Shown here: piece by piece, positions 25,238 to 33,229 of the stretch | Layout of the letters: each line of letters opens with the position of its first letter | Position numbering within the stretch: the first letter of the stretch is position 1 | Source: CAYXEN01 sp964464035 | GTDB lineage: Bacteria; Krumholzibacteriota; Krumholzibacteriia; WVZY01 | DNA length: 48,841 bases | Direction: 5' to 3' | Assembly: GCA_964464035.1 (NCBI GenBank) | Contig: CAYXEN010000015.1 | Span: 1 to 48,841, forward strand | Translations under genes and position numbers: made by a program | Notes under the pieces: model-generated | Databases searched by the model: none | Told to the model about the DNA's origin: nothing | The model's input: only the letters and a program-made list of their open reading frames with translations

Positions 25238-28200
25238 GCCTTCATGGTTCCTCCCGCGTGGCATTGAACACAGAGATCCCGCCGGTAATCGAATATGAGC
25301 AGGTACTCGTGGTCGGACGAGTGCGGCTTGTGGCAACTCAGGCAAGTGAGCGGCTCGCCGTTTCTCGGATCCTTGAATTCGGGGCCCAGCGGGTGCACGT
25401 GCCGGCTCGCGTCGTCGTGGCAGCTCGTGCACGTTTCTATGACCTTCGCGCTCCTCAACTCGGATATGTTCGTCTTGTGAAGGTCATGGCACACCGAGCA
25501 CCCCTGTTCCAGGGCGGCGTGTTTGAACTTTCTCGAGAACTCCTTCCTCTCGTGGCACTGCATGCAGGTCGATATCTCCTCTTTTCGCTTGAGCAGGTTC
25601 TCGTATCCGGCGTGGGGGGAATGACACGCGAGGCAGGAGGACGCCTTGGATCCTTGCGCCTTCGCTTGCTTCCCGGGATGCACGTCCGAGAAGGCGCCGT
25701 CCCCTTCGTCGTGGCACTCCAGGCAGAGGGAATTGTCGAACTTTCCCTGCTCCAGGACGTCGTGGCAGGCGCTGCAGTCGCCCTCCGCCATGGGCGCGTG
25801 CCTGTTCGGAGGGATCAACTTCGACCCGGCCGCTTTCATGCTGTGCGGGTCGTGGCAGGTTATGCAACCGGCTCCCTTGAGTTGCATCTCTTGGTGCTTT
25901 GCCCTCATCTTCTTGCTCGTAAGACTGTGGCAAGTCCTGCATATTTTTTCCGGGCTTCTCTTGAGGAGATGTTCGTTGCCGGAAGCGTGCGTTTCGTGGC
26001 AACTCGAGCATTTTCCCTTCTTGAAAGGAGAGTGCAGGGCGAGGTCGCCCTTGCGTTCCTTGACCGATTCGTGGCACGAGCCGCAAAGTTCGTTCTCGTC
26101 CGCGGCCAGGTATTTCTTCCCCACGGGTTCGTGCATCTTGTGGCACTTCAGGCACCCGTCGCTCTTTATCGGCTGGTGGAGCATCGGCCCGCCCCCCTCC
26201 GCGGTCGGAACCTCGAGGATCTTCGCGTGGCAGGAGAGACAAAGATCGGAGGATCCCTTGAGGAGAAACTCGTTCGTGGAGGCATGCGGAGTGTGACACG
26301 ACGTGCACAGTACGCCTTCGGCGTGCTGATGCCCCTCTCCGCTCTCCTTGTCGTCATGGCAGGAGAGACATAGCTCGTTGGAGTTCGCGGGCAAGCCGAA
26401 CCCCGTGGCTTTCGCGAGAGCGCCGCCTTCGCCCGCTCCTTCGTGGCAGGCTTCGCACGAACCTTCCTGGAACGGAGGGTGCGTGTACTGCTTGAGGAGT
26501 TTTTCCGAGGGGGAGGTGTGGGGATCGTGACACCCCGTGCACTCGGTTCCGGCTATGTCGAAGCCGGCATGGGCCTCGCTGAGCTTGTCGGTGCCGGGGT
26601 CGTGACACTGGTAGCATACGCCCGGTTGCGCATCCACGAGAAGCGAAGGATTCGGCCCGCCGTGCGGCGTGTGACATGCCTTGCAGTCGTTTTTCTTGAC
26701 GGGATCGTGGATGTTTCCCTCGGCGAAATCGATCTTTTCCTGAGTATGGCATCCGTAGCAGAGCCTCTCGGGGCTCCTGACGAGAAGTTTTTCCTGCGTG
26801 GATCCGTGCGGGCTGTGGCACTCGCCGCACTTGCCCTCCGCCGCCGGTTCGTGTACGGCGCCTGCGGCGTTTTCGCCCGCGCCGGCTGCCAGTTCATCGA
26901 GGTCGTGGCACGAGGCGCAGAGCTCCCTTTCCGGTGACGCGAGGATGTGATCGTTTTCCGAGCCGTGCGCCTGGTGACAGGACGTGCACTTGTCCTCCGC
27001 CGCCGGGGGATGGCTCACGGGAGCCTTGGTGAGCTTGAATTCTTTCCTGTGGCACTGCGCGCAGACGATGTTCACGTCGGAGGAGGCGATGAGTCCCTCG
27101 TTCCCGGAGTGGTTCGCGTGGCACGCGGTGCAGGAGGAAGTTGCGTAAGGAGGATGAGAACTTGCGTGCTCCTCCTTGTCGTGGCACCCGAGACACATTT
27201 GCGTCTCGGTGCCCTTGAGGAGAGGGTCGATCTTGGACGCATGAGCGCTGTGGCAATCGAGACATCCTTCCATGTCGAGCGCCGCGTGCCTCGTTTCTCC
27301 CTCGGCGGGCTCGGCGAACTTGTCCTCGTGGCAGGAGGCGCAGAGCGCCTGGGAATCATCGGCGAGATGGTATTCTCCTCCTCCGCCGTGGGGGTCGTGG
27401 CACTTCGTGCATTCACCCGATGCAAACGGCGGATGCATGCTGCCCTTGTATTTCAATCTCTCCGGCAGGTCCTGGTGACATTTCCGGCAGAGATCGTCGT
27501 CATCAGCGAGCCTCAACCCGGCAAGCGAGCTCTTGTGCGGGTCGTGGCAGGAGAGGCATGCGGCCGATCCTTTTGCCCCGCCGTCCTGGAAATGCCCGCT
27601 CCCGCCCTCCACGAGATCCATTATGTCTCCGTGGCACGCCGCGCACATGTCCCGCGAAGTCGTATCCACGATCTTCAATACCTCGCCGTCCTTAGTATCG
27701 TGGCATGCGTCGCAGCTTCCTTCCGCGAAAGGCTCGTGCGCCTTGGCGAGGATGGGGTTCTTCTTGCCGGCAAGATGCGGATCATGGCAGTCGCTGCAAG
27801 CGAGCTTGTCGAACGATGGAAAATCGTGCTTTCCCGCGGCGTCCTCGTGGCATCCGGAACACAGGACCTTCTCGTCTTCCACGAGCAGGTGTTCGCGCGA
27901 CGACGAGTGGGGCGCATGGCATACGGAGCAGTCCTTCTTCTTGTACGGAGCATGAAGGGATTCTCCGGCCAATTTCTCCTTGTGATCGACGTGGCAGGTC
28001 ACGCATATGTCCGGGCTGCCCTCGGCCTCCCTGAGAAGGGCTTTCTTCTTGGATGCATGGGGATCATGGCAGATCGTGCACCCTCCCTCCGTGAGAGCTC
28101 CGTGGACGTTCTTGCCTTCGAGTTCCTTCTTTACGTCCTTGTGGCAATCGAAACAGAGCTCCGGGGCCTGCTTGACCAGGACCAGTTTCTGGGAAAAACC

Positions 28201-28425
28201 GTGCCGTTTGTGGCACGTCTCGCAGGATTTCACGGCCGGTTCGTGCGCCTTTCCCTTCTTGATGAGGGCCTTGATCTCCTTGTGGCAATCCGTGCATTTC
28301 TTGCGCTTGGCCAGCGGGCTTTCGACCCCGATGCTCGAAACGGCCAGAGCGGCCCCCAGAAAGAACAGCACGGGGACCGCGGTCTTGAAGAAGTATCTTT
28401 TCATCGACTCATTCCTTGCCGTCAT
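25231..28425 (-). CDS. giant periplasmic/exported cytochrome with 42 CXXCH haem motifs
   Basis: A 1,064-residue exported protein with signal peptide (about 1-38) and, by direct count, 42 CXXCH motifs, about one haem per 25 residues. The mature chain is a tandem array of a doubled-CXXCH unit: CxxCHxPH(A/G)S, a short linker ending in LL, then LCxxCH. No other domain is visible. Tandem haem repeats of this kind form elongated molecular wires. It is the last gene of the sigma-54-linked cluster and overlaps the upstream lipoprotein gene by 17 bases. GGGAG lies five bases before ATG 28425; an internal ATG seven codons on (MKRYFF) is also possible. A role spanning the periplasm or lying at the cell surface is inference. 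Confidence 0.93.
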   Translation of the reverse strand: MTARNESMKRYFFKTAVPVLFFLGAALAVSSIGVESPLAKRKKCTDCHKEIKALIKKGKAHEPAVKSCETCHKRHGFSQKLVLVKQAPELCFDCHKDVKKELEGKNVHGALTEGGCTICHDPHASKKKALLREAEGSPDICVTCHVDHKEKLAGESLHAPYKKKDCSVCHAPHSSSREHLLVEDEKVLCSGCHEDAAGKHDFPSFDKLACSDCHDPHLAGKKNPILAKAHEPFAEGSCDACHDTKDGEVLKIVDTTSRDMCAACHGDIMDLVEGGSGHFQDGGAKGSAACLSCHDPHKSSLAGLRLADDDDLCRKCHQDLPERLKYKGSMHPPFASGECTKCHDPHGGGGEYHLADDSQALCASCHEDKFAEPAEGETRHAALDMEGCLDCHSAHASKIDPLLKGTETQMCLGCHDKEEHASSHPPYATSSCTACHANHSGNEGLIASSDVNIVCAQCHRKEFKLTKAPVSHPPAAEDKCTSCHQAHGSENDHILASPERELCASCHDLDELAAGAGENAAGAVHEPAAEGKCGECHSPHGSTQEKLLVRSPERLCYGCHTQEKIDFAEGNIHDPVKKNDCKACHTPHGGPNPSLLVDAQPGVCYQCHDPGTDKLSEAHAGFDIAGTECTGCHDPHTSPSEKLLKQYTHPPFQEGSCEACHEGAGEGGALAKATGFGLPANSNELCLSCHDDKESGEGHQHAEGVLCTSCHTPHASTNEFLLKGSSDLCLSCHAKILEVPTAEGGGPMLHQPIKSDGCLKCHKMHEPVGKKYLAADENELCGSCHESVKERKGDLALHSPFKKGKCSSCHETHASGNEHLLKRSPEKICRTCHSLTSKKMRAKHQEMQLKGAGCITCHDPHSMKAAGSKLIPPNRHAPMAEGDCSACHDVLEQGKFDNSLCLECHDEGDGAFSDVHPGKQAKAQGSKASSCLACHSPHAGYENLLKRKEEISTCMQCHERKEFSRKFKHAALEQGCSVCHDLHKTNISELRSAKVIETCTSCHDDASRHVHPLGPEFKDPRNGEPLTCLSCHKPHSSDHEYLLIFDYRRDLCVQCHAGGTMKAH

Positions 28426-28900
28426 CTTTACTCCCTTCCTCCTTGAGATCGTAGATCTTTCCCCGGTAAATGAATGACATCACCTTGAAAGTGAGCATGG
28501 ACATGGGAGAGTAGTGCGGTGCTCCCGGGCCGAAGAAGGCCCATGTCTCCTCCACGACCTTGCCCGACTTGTATACCTTTATCCTGAAGGCCGGGTTGAC
28601 CGGCTCCTCGGATAGCGATACGATTTTCATGCTCGAATCGATGATCGCAAAGTGGGGATAGAACTTAGTCGCTTTGAATTCATAGTCCGTGTCCCCTATC
28701 TGCGCCTTCTCGTTCAACTTCACGTTCAACGTATCGTGAAAATCCAGGTACATGCGATTGCCCACTTCGACCGTAAGTGAGCTCAGCTGGGATGCGCAGC
28801 CGGTGAGCGCGATCAAGGCGATCGACGTGAGCCATGCGCACAACTTGATCCTGCTTGAATACTCCGGGAACCGTCCCGGGAAGAAGTGTTTCGGGTTCAT
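28409..28900 (-). CDS. lipoprotein of unknown function in the cytochrome cluster
   Basis: A 163-residue lipoprotein. The hydrophobic signal ends in LTGC (Cys35), a clear lipobox. The rest is beta-rich and contains an NPAFRIKVYKSGKVVEETWAF-like stretch faintly reminiscent of the periplasmic part of ResB cytochrome-c maturation proteins; I do not consider that an assignment. AAAGGAG precedes the ATG. It sits ten bases after the second CsgG-like lipoprotein and overlaps the 42-haem gene, so it is probably made together with that cytochrome and may help anchor or assemble it. Confidence 0.75.
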   Translation of the reverse strand: MNPKHFFPGRFPEYSSRIKLCAWLTSIALIALTGCASQLSSLTVEVGNRMYLDFHDTLNVKLNEKAQIGDTDYEFKATKFYPHFAIIDSSMKIVSLSEEPVNPAFRIKVYKSGKVVEETWAFFGPGAPHYSPMSMLTFKVMSFIYRGKIYDLKEEGSKDDGKE

Positions 28901-28910
28901 GCCGCTCCTT

Positions 28911-29501
28911 TCATTCTTTCAGAGTCTCTATCATTTCGCGGGTGACTATCCCGCACATTCTCTCCAAAGTCTTGACCTTGCCGAGGCCGAAAACGGTCTC
29001 GGAATCGTCTCCCCTCCGCGTGCACGTGGCGGCCCATACTACTTTGCCTTTGCCGGCGTCTATCATGCGGAGGTTGAGCGATATCACGGGAAATGTTTCG
29101 TTTCGCACGGTCACGTAGTCGAACTGGTTTATGCTTCCCGTGAGTATGTATCGAGCGTGAAGGAGCCCGGCGATCTCGCTCAAGGTCTCCGGCGGCATCC
29201 TGTCGGTGAGGCGGATTCTCTTGGCCAGGACGACTTTTTCCACTTCACCGGGGTCGACCGCTCTGAAGCGTCCCAGGCGGAGGATCTCGAGCACCACGTC
29301 GTCGACCACCAGATCCTGCGCCTTCTGGTTCCTGCTGTAATTGACCGGGGGCAGAACGGCCACGGCCGCCCCGGGATCGAAGCTATCCCTTTCGGCAAGG
29401 AAATACCTCGGACCGCCGGCGCATCCGGCCAGCATCGCCGCCAAGACGATCAGCGCCGGGCGCTTCAGAAAAGAAAACACATCGGGGTCGGCTTCCCGCA
29501 C
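28911..29501 (-). CDS. CsgG/GNA1162-like lipoprotein (second of two paralogues)
   Basis: A 196-residue lipoprotein: signal core about 13-24, lipobox LAGC. It has the alpha/beta layout of the CsgG/GNA1162 group (VAVLPPVNYS near the start, an ILRLGRFRAVD segment, then TFPVISLNLR, GKVVWAATCTRRG). The longer frame to 29612 is rejected in favour of GTG 29501: AAGGAGG lies between the stop of the upstream gene and this GTG, and the lipoprotein signal then begins at the correct distance. It is a clear paralogue of the upstream gene. CsgG itself is an outer-membrane export pore; whether these small relatives form pores is unknown. Confidence 0.72.
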   Translation of the reverse strand: MREADPDVFSFLKRPALIVLAAMLAGCAGGPRYFLAERDSFDPGAAVAVLPPVNYSRNQKAQDLVVDDVVLEILRLGRFRAVDPGEVEKVVLAKRIRLTDRMPPETLSEIAGLLHARYILTGSINQFDYVTVRNETFPVISLNLRMIDAGKGKVVWAATCTRRGDDSETVFGLGKVKTLERMCGIVTREMIETLKE

Positions 29502-29511
29502 GGCCCTCCTT

Positions 29512-30117
29512 CTATTCGATTTTCGAGACCAGTTCATTGCACATCTTCTGGGCCAATTCACCGAGAGTGTGTGCTTCACCGAAGCCGATGATCGGCATCT
29601 TGGGTCCCCCACGCCGCGTCGCCGTCGCCATCCACACGACCTTGCCCGTTTCCGCGTCGACGAGCCGCGCCTCGACGGAAATGGCGGGGAACGTGCCCCC
29701 TCCGCCGGCGACCATGTCGTATTGTTTCACGGTCCCCTCGAAAACGGCCTGGACTCCCGTCGCCTTCTTGATCTTCTTCAGTTCTTCCACCGTGAGCCCC
29801 TCGGTCGGTATCTTGGATCCCACGGTACTGCCGAGGACCCGCGCGAAGATACCGAAGTCGACCACTTCGAAGAGTTCCGAGGCGAGAAGAGCCGTGGTGA
29901 ATTCTATGCTGAACTTCTCGCCGGCGAACCGGTCCCCCGTGATGCTGCGGAAGGGCACGACTCCCACCTTTGCGTAGTAACTCATGTCGGCCTCGGGGTG
30001 GATGAACACCCGCATGTGGGATCCGCACCCGGCCAGGAGGACGAGCGCTGCGCAGAGCAGCAACAGGAACCACTTCCTGATATGTCCGCCGGATCCGGAT
30101 GTCGATTCGATCTTCAT
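29512..30117 (-). CDS. CsgG/GNA1162-like lipoprotein (first of two paralogues)
   Basis: A 201-residue lipoprotein with a hydrophobic signal and lipobox LAGC near residue 31. The mature part shows a VGVVPFRSI start, a LLASELFEVVDFG segment like the CsgG core, and TFPAISVEARLVD followed by GKVVWMATATRRGG, closely parallel to the next gene. ATG 30117 is chosen: AAGGAG lies seven bases upstream, whereas the longer frame begins at a TTG inside that ribosome-binding region. It lies 52 bases after the beta-barrel gene in the same operon. Confidence 0.75.
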   Translation of the reverse strand: MKIESTSGSGGHIRKWFLLLLCAALVLLAGCGSHMRVFIHPEADMSYYAKVGVVPFRSITGDRFAGEKFSIEFTTALLASELFEVVDFGIFARVLGSTVGSKIPTEGLTVEELKKIKKATGVQAVFEGTVKQYDMVAGGGGTFPAISVEARLVDAETGKVVWMATATRRGGPKMPIIGFGEAHTLGELAQKMCNELVSKIE

Positions 30118-30169
30118 TTCTTCGCTCCTTTTCAATATCGTCCCTCGGCCGGGTCGGCCTGCGAACCGC

Positions 30170-31795
30170 TCAGTAATTCTGCCGGTAGCTCACCGTCAGG
30201 AACTCGGGCGCTCGGCCGCCCTTCTTCGCCTGCCTGGAATAATTCACCGCCAGGACGGCGCTGCCGGTGATCCAGAACTGGCTCTGGAGGGTCAAGGTGT
30301 TGCGGTTGCCCGTCGATTCGTCGTCCGCCGGTTCTCCCGGCTTGTCTATCGTGTTGAATCCGTATGATATGTTGAAATTGGAGCGGTTGCTCCAAGCTAT
30401 GCTCGAATTGACGGTGACGGCGTCGTTCGTTTGCACCTGCCCCGATGTTATCATCGATCTCTGCGCGTCGACCCCGATGTGGAACCTGCCGGCGGGGAAA
30501 TAAGTCGCGGTCATGCTGTAGACTACGCGGTTGTTTTTCAAGAGGGAGAAAGTCGGGCTGTACTTGTAGTATTGTACGCTGGTTCTAAGTTGCAGCGTGC
30601 GCCTGGGCTTCGCGTATATCTCGAAAGTGGAGTTTATCTGGTACTTGCCCTTCGTGTATTCCTTCACGTCGCGCTGTGAAATGTTCAATTCCGCCCGGGT
30701 GCTGAGGTCCCTGAAGATTCTCGAGTCGAGCGAGAAGTAGAGAATGTTGGCCGGGATCGCGCCGCGGCTCGAGCGGATGACGAAGCGCCTCGCCGCCTGG
30801 GCGCGTCCGTTGGTGTTTTCGCCGAGCTTGCCCGTCATGACGAGTTGAGCCGTGGCGTAGTCCGAGATTGATACCGACGTGTCCTGGCGCGACTCGATGT
30901 AATCGCGGGCAAGGTCGATCCTCACCGGAGAGGCGGGGAAGAAGTTCACGCGGGCCGAAAACGTATGATTCCGGCCGGTGCTCTCTTCCGCGTTCTTCGA
31001 GTCGAGCCATCTCGAAACGATGGATACGGAACCGCTTATGTAACTCTTGTATCTCGCTGACACCAGGGAGCTGAGCGTGTGATTGGATACGTCCATTTTC
31101 GTGCCCGGGATGCGCTCGGTCTGGGTGAGGATGTACTCGTATCCCGTGTTCACGTTGATCGCGTGGATGAACGATCTCGCCATCCTCACGCGGCCGCCCG
31201 TTACGGTCGTGCGATTTCGGCTCGAATTCGAACTCTTGTCTTGCCAGCGGTTCAAGCCGACTTCGATGAATTTGTACTTGTAGTCGAGATCGGCCCGCAT
31301 GCTCCTCGAATCCCCCGAAAAGACCCCCTCGGTGAATTGCCTTTTCTTCGCGTAGTAGAGACGCAGGTTCGGCAACGAAGGCACGTTTATGTCGAGATTC
31401 ACTTGCTTGTCCGTTATCTCGCGGGAGGTCTCCACCTCGAGCGGGGTGATTTTCTGCTTGGGGGAGTAATGTATGTTGAGATCGTAATAGAGGCCGGACA
31501 GCTGGAGCCTTCCATAATAGCGGCGGGTGGTCAAGCTGCGCCTCAGGTTGCTCGTATTGTCGAAGTAGAGGGAGAGCATGAGATTGTTCTTTTCGAAAAG
31601 TCTGTCCCTGATCGTCGTCTCCAAGTTCTGGCTGAGATACGCGTTGTCCATGGTCGTGCCGGACGTGTTCTGGTACGTGACGTATATCCTGCCGTCGATG
31701 CTCCTGGCCGTCGCGTCCGCGGCGCAGACTATGCAGAGCAACATGAGCACCGGCCCGGCCCCCAGCATGTTCGTGTGCGATACGCCTCGCTTCAT
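30170..31795 (-). CDS. predicted outer-membrane beta-barrel protein (porin-like)
   Basis: A 541-residue exported protein with signal peptide (about 1-31). The mature chain alternates polar and hydrophobic residues in many strands with aromatic girdles, few long helices, and ends in a terminal Tyr (TVSYRQNY), as expected for an outer-membrane barrel recognised by the BAM complex. The length would allow roughly 22-26 strands. I see no MtrB-type N-terminal CXXC. GGAGGTAGGA precedes ATG 31795. Its place between a 6-7 haem cytochrome and lipoproteins suggests the barrel of a porin-cytochrome conduit or an export pore; both are inference. Confidence 0.75.
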   Translation of the reverse strand: MKRGVSHTNMLGAGPVLMLLCIVCAADATARSIDGRIYVTYQNTSGTTMDNAYLSQNLETTIRDRLFEKNNLMLSLYFDNTSNLRRSLTTRRYYGRLQLSGLYYDLNIHYSPKQKITPLEVETSREITDKQVNLDINVPSLPNLRLYYAKKRQFTEGVFSGDSRSMRADLDYKYKFIEVGLNRWQDKSSNSSRNRTTVTGGRVRMARSFIHAINVNTGYEYILTQTERIPGTKMDVSNHTLSSLVSARYKSYISGSVSIVSRWLDSKNAEESTGRNHTFSARVNFFPASPVRIDLARDYIESRQDTSVSISDYATAQLVMTGKLGENTNGRAQAARRFVIRSSRGAIPANILYFSLDSRIFRDLSTRAELNISQRDVKEYTKGKYQINSTFEIYAKPRRTLQLRTSVQYYKYSPTFSLLKNNRVVYSMTATYFPAGRFHIGVDAQRSMITSGQVQTNDAVTVNSSIAWSNRSNFNISYGFNTIDKPGEPADDESTGNRNTLTLQSQFWITGSAVLAVNYSRQAKKGGRAPEFLTVSYRQNY

Positions 31796-31852
31796 CCGGA
31801 TCCTACCTCCACCTGCCTCCCGGCGGAGCCGGGGACGGACATGATGGTGTCA

Positions 31853-33013
31853 TCAACCATGCCCCTTCGGATGATGCACGTTGTAAGACGTGGACGAAGA
31901 GTAGCTCGCTCCATGACAATCGCCGCACGCCTTGGTCGCCGTGCTCTTGTGTTCCCTCTTGTTGGGCAGGGTGTTCATTACTATTCCTTCGACCACGATC
32001 GATCCCGGAACGCCGTCGGCCGGTATGTGGCAACCGAGACAGAACCTGCGGTTCTGCGCCGGGTCGTTCAAGGTGTCCGTGAGGTTCGCCCACCCCGGTC
32101 TTTCGTCGCTTATCAAGAAGGCGTTCGGGCCGGAGCCGTTGTATCCTTCGGAGCCGTGAGGATTGTGGCAATCGTAGCAGGGAAGCTTGTCTCCCGCCCT
32201 TATGTGCGAGGGCCAGGAAATCGCGATATCGTTGTCCATCCTGATCTGGTGCCCGGCCCGATTGTCGTTGTTCACGGCCGAGTTGTAGTAATCCTCTATG
32301 AGCCGGCTGGATTGCTCCATCCCGGAAGGTCCGGAGGAAGAATGGCAGTCGAAACAAAGGGTGTAATTACTCGGCGTTGTCGGCTCGTCGAATCCACCTA
32401 TCCCCCTGTAAGTCGAGACGAGCATGTCGAAAGGATTCTGGGTGCCGTGGGGATTGTGGCAATTGAGGCAACTGCCCTGGTTGTAGTCGTCGATTATAGG
32501 CATGTCGGGATCGTTGCGGTGCGGCGAATAATAGTGGAATCCGGTAGCTATGCCGGGGTTGTCGTAGACGGCGGCCCCGGGCCAGCGGTTGCGGTACTGG
32601 GCGCCGTGTATCTTGTTTCCCCCGGAGTTGTATTCGAAGTAGCCGGCGTCCGGGAACCCTTCCGGTATCCGCGAGTTCTCGTCGGCCGGGTAATTGGAGG
32701 GCCTCGCCTGGTGGCAGGGGCCGGCCCCGTCGGAGGTGTAGCAGAGAAGGTTCGTGTTCTCCGTGAAAAGGGCCTTGGGGTAGGGTGACTCGCCGGTTTG
32801 AAGCGCGTGCATGTCGTGGCACTGCTTGCAGCTCCCGATCGGAGCGAGTGGCGAGCTCAGCCTGTTCACCCCGTACGTAGGATCGAGATGAGGCGAATTC
32901 CCGTTGCCGGCGGCGGTGATGACGGCGTACGAGCCCAGAGCGGCCGCAATGATCACCGGCAAGCTAAGATACGCTGCGAGGTTCGGAAATGGTCTCTTCG
33001 GCCGGGCGCGCAT
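31853..33013 (-). CDS. exported c-type cytochrome with six CXXCH motifs and a CX8CH site
   Basis: A 386-residue protein with a signal/anchor segment (about 14-35). Six CXXCH motifs are present (CKQCH, CLNCH, CFDCH, CYDCH, CLGCH, CGDCH), and between the first and second lies CYTSDGAGPCH, a possible seventh haem site with eight residues between cysteines. Long haem-poor loops rich in Asn, Gly, Tyr and Pro separate the motifs, resembling Geobacter outer-surface cytochromes and unlike compact periplasmic ones. CxxCHDMH and two CxxCHNPHG motifs recall the OmcS-like protein encoded upstream. AAAGGAG precedes ATG 33011-33013. It is a candidate partner of the adjacent beta-barrel, or a second filament or adaptor cytochrome. 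Confidence 0.85.
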   Translation of the reverse strand: MRARPKRPFPNLAAYLSLPVIIAAALGSYAVITAAGNGNSPHLDPTYGVNRLSSPLAPIGSCKQCHDMHALQTGESPYPKALFTENTNLLCYTSDGAGPCHQARPSNYPADENSRIPEGFPDAGYFEYNSGGNKIHGAQYRNRWPGAAVYDNPGIATGFHYYSPHRNDPDMPIIDDYNQGSCLNCHNPHGTQNPFDMLVSTYRGIGGFDEPTTPSNYTLCFDCHSSSGPSGMEQSSRLIEDYYNSAVNNDNRAGHQIRMDNDIAISWPSHIRAGDKLPCYDCHNPHGSEGYNGSGPNAFLISDERPGWANLTDTLNDPAQNRRFCLGCHIPADGVPGSIVVEGIVMNTLPNKREHKSTATKACGDCHGASYSSSTSYNVHHPKGHG

Positions 33014-33169
33014 AGTCTCTCCTTTGCAAAAACACTTGGAAGTTTCCGCAGCATGCCTTAGGATGATTCGAGCATGAAGTTCGCATGTTTCCTGTCATCT
33101 TGGGCGAGCCATCCAGTGAGAATCCCCGGATTCCCGCTGTAGATGCGTCGCCGGCCTCGAAAGGGATTC

Positions 33170-33200
33170 GGGGGGTGTCGGGCTTACGTCCACACCCCCC
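33170..33200 (-). promoter_or_regulatory. intergenic hairpin after the OmcS-like gene
   Basis: A perfect 9-bp inverted repeat (GGGGGGTGT at 33170-33178 and ACACCCCCC at 33192-33200, 13-base loop) begins about 30 bases after the stop of the hexahaem gene. No T-run follows on either strand, so it is better read as an mRNA-processing or stabilising element than a terminator. The rest of the 216-base gap (33014-33229) contains only the AAAGGAG of the next gene. Confidence 0.5.
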
Positions 33201-33229
33201 GCGAGAGGCAAAAACGGTACAACTAGCGA

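Noticed and set aside
25231..28425. The regularly spaced repeats of the 42-haem gene as a CRISPR array
   Set aside because: The repeats are coding CXXCH units of variable spacing within one open frame.
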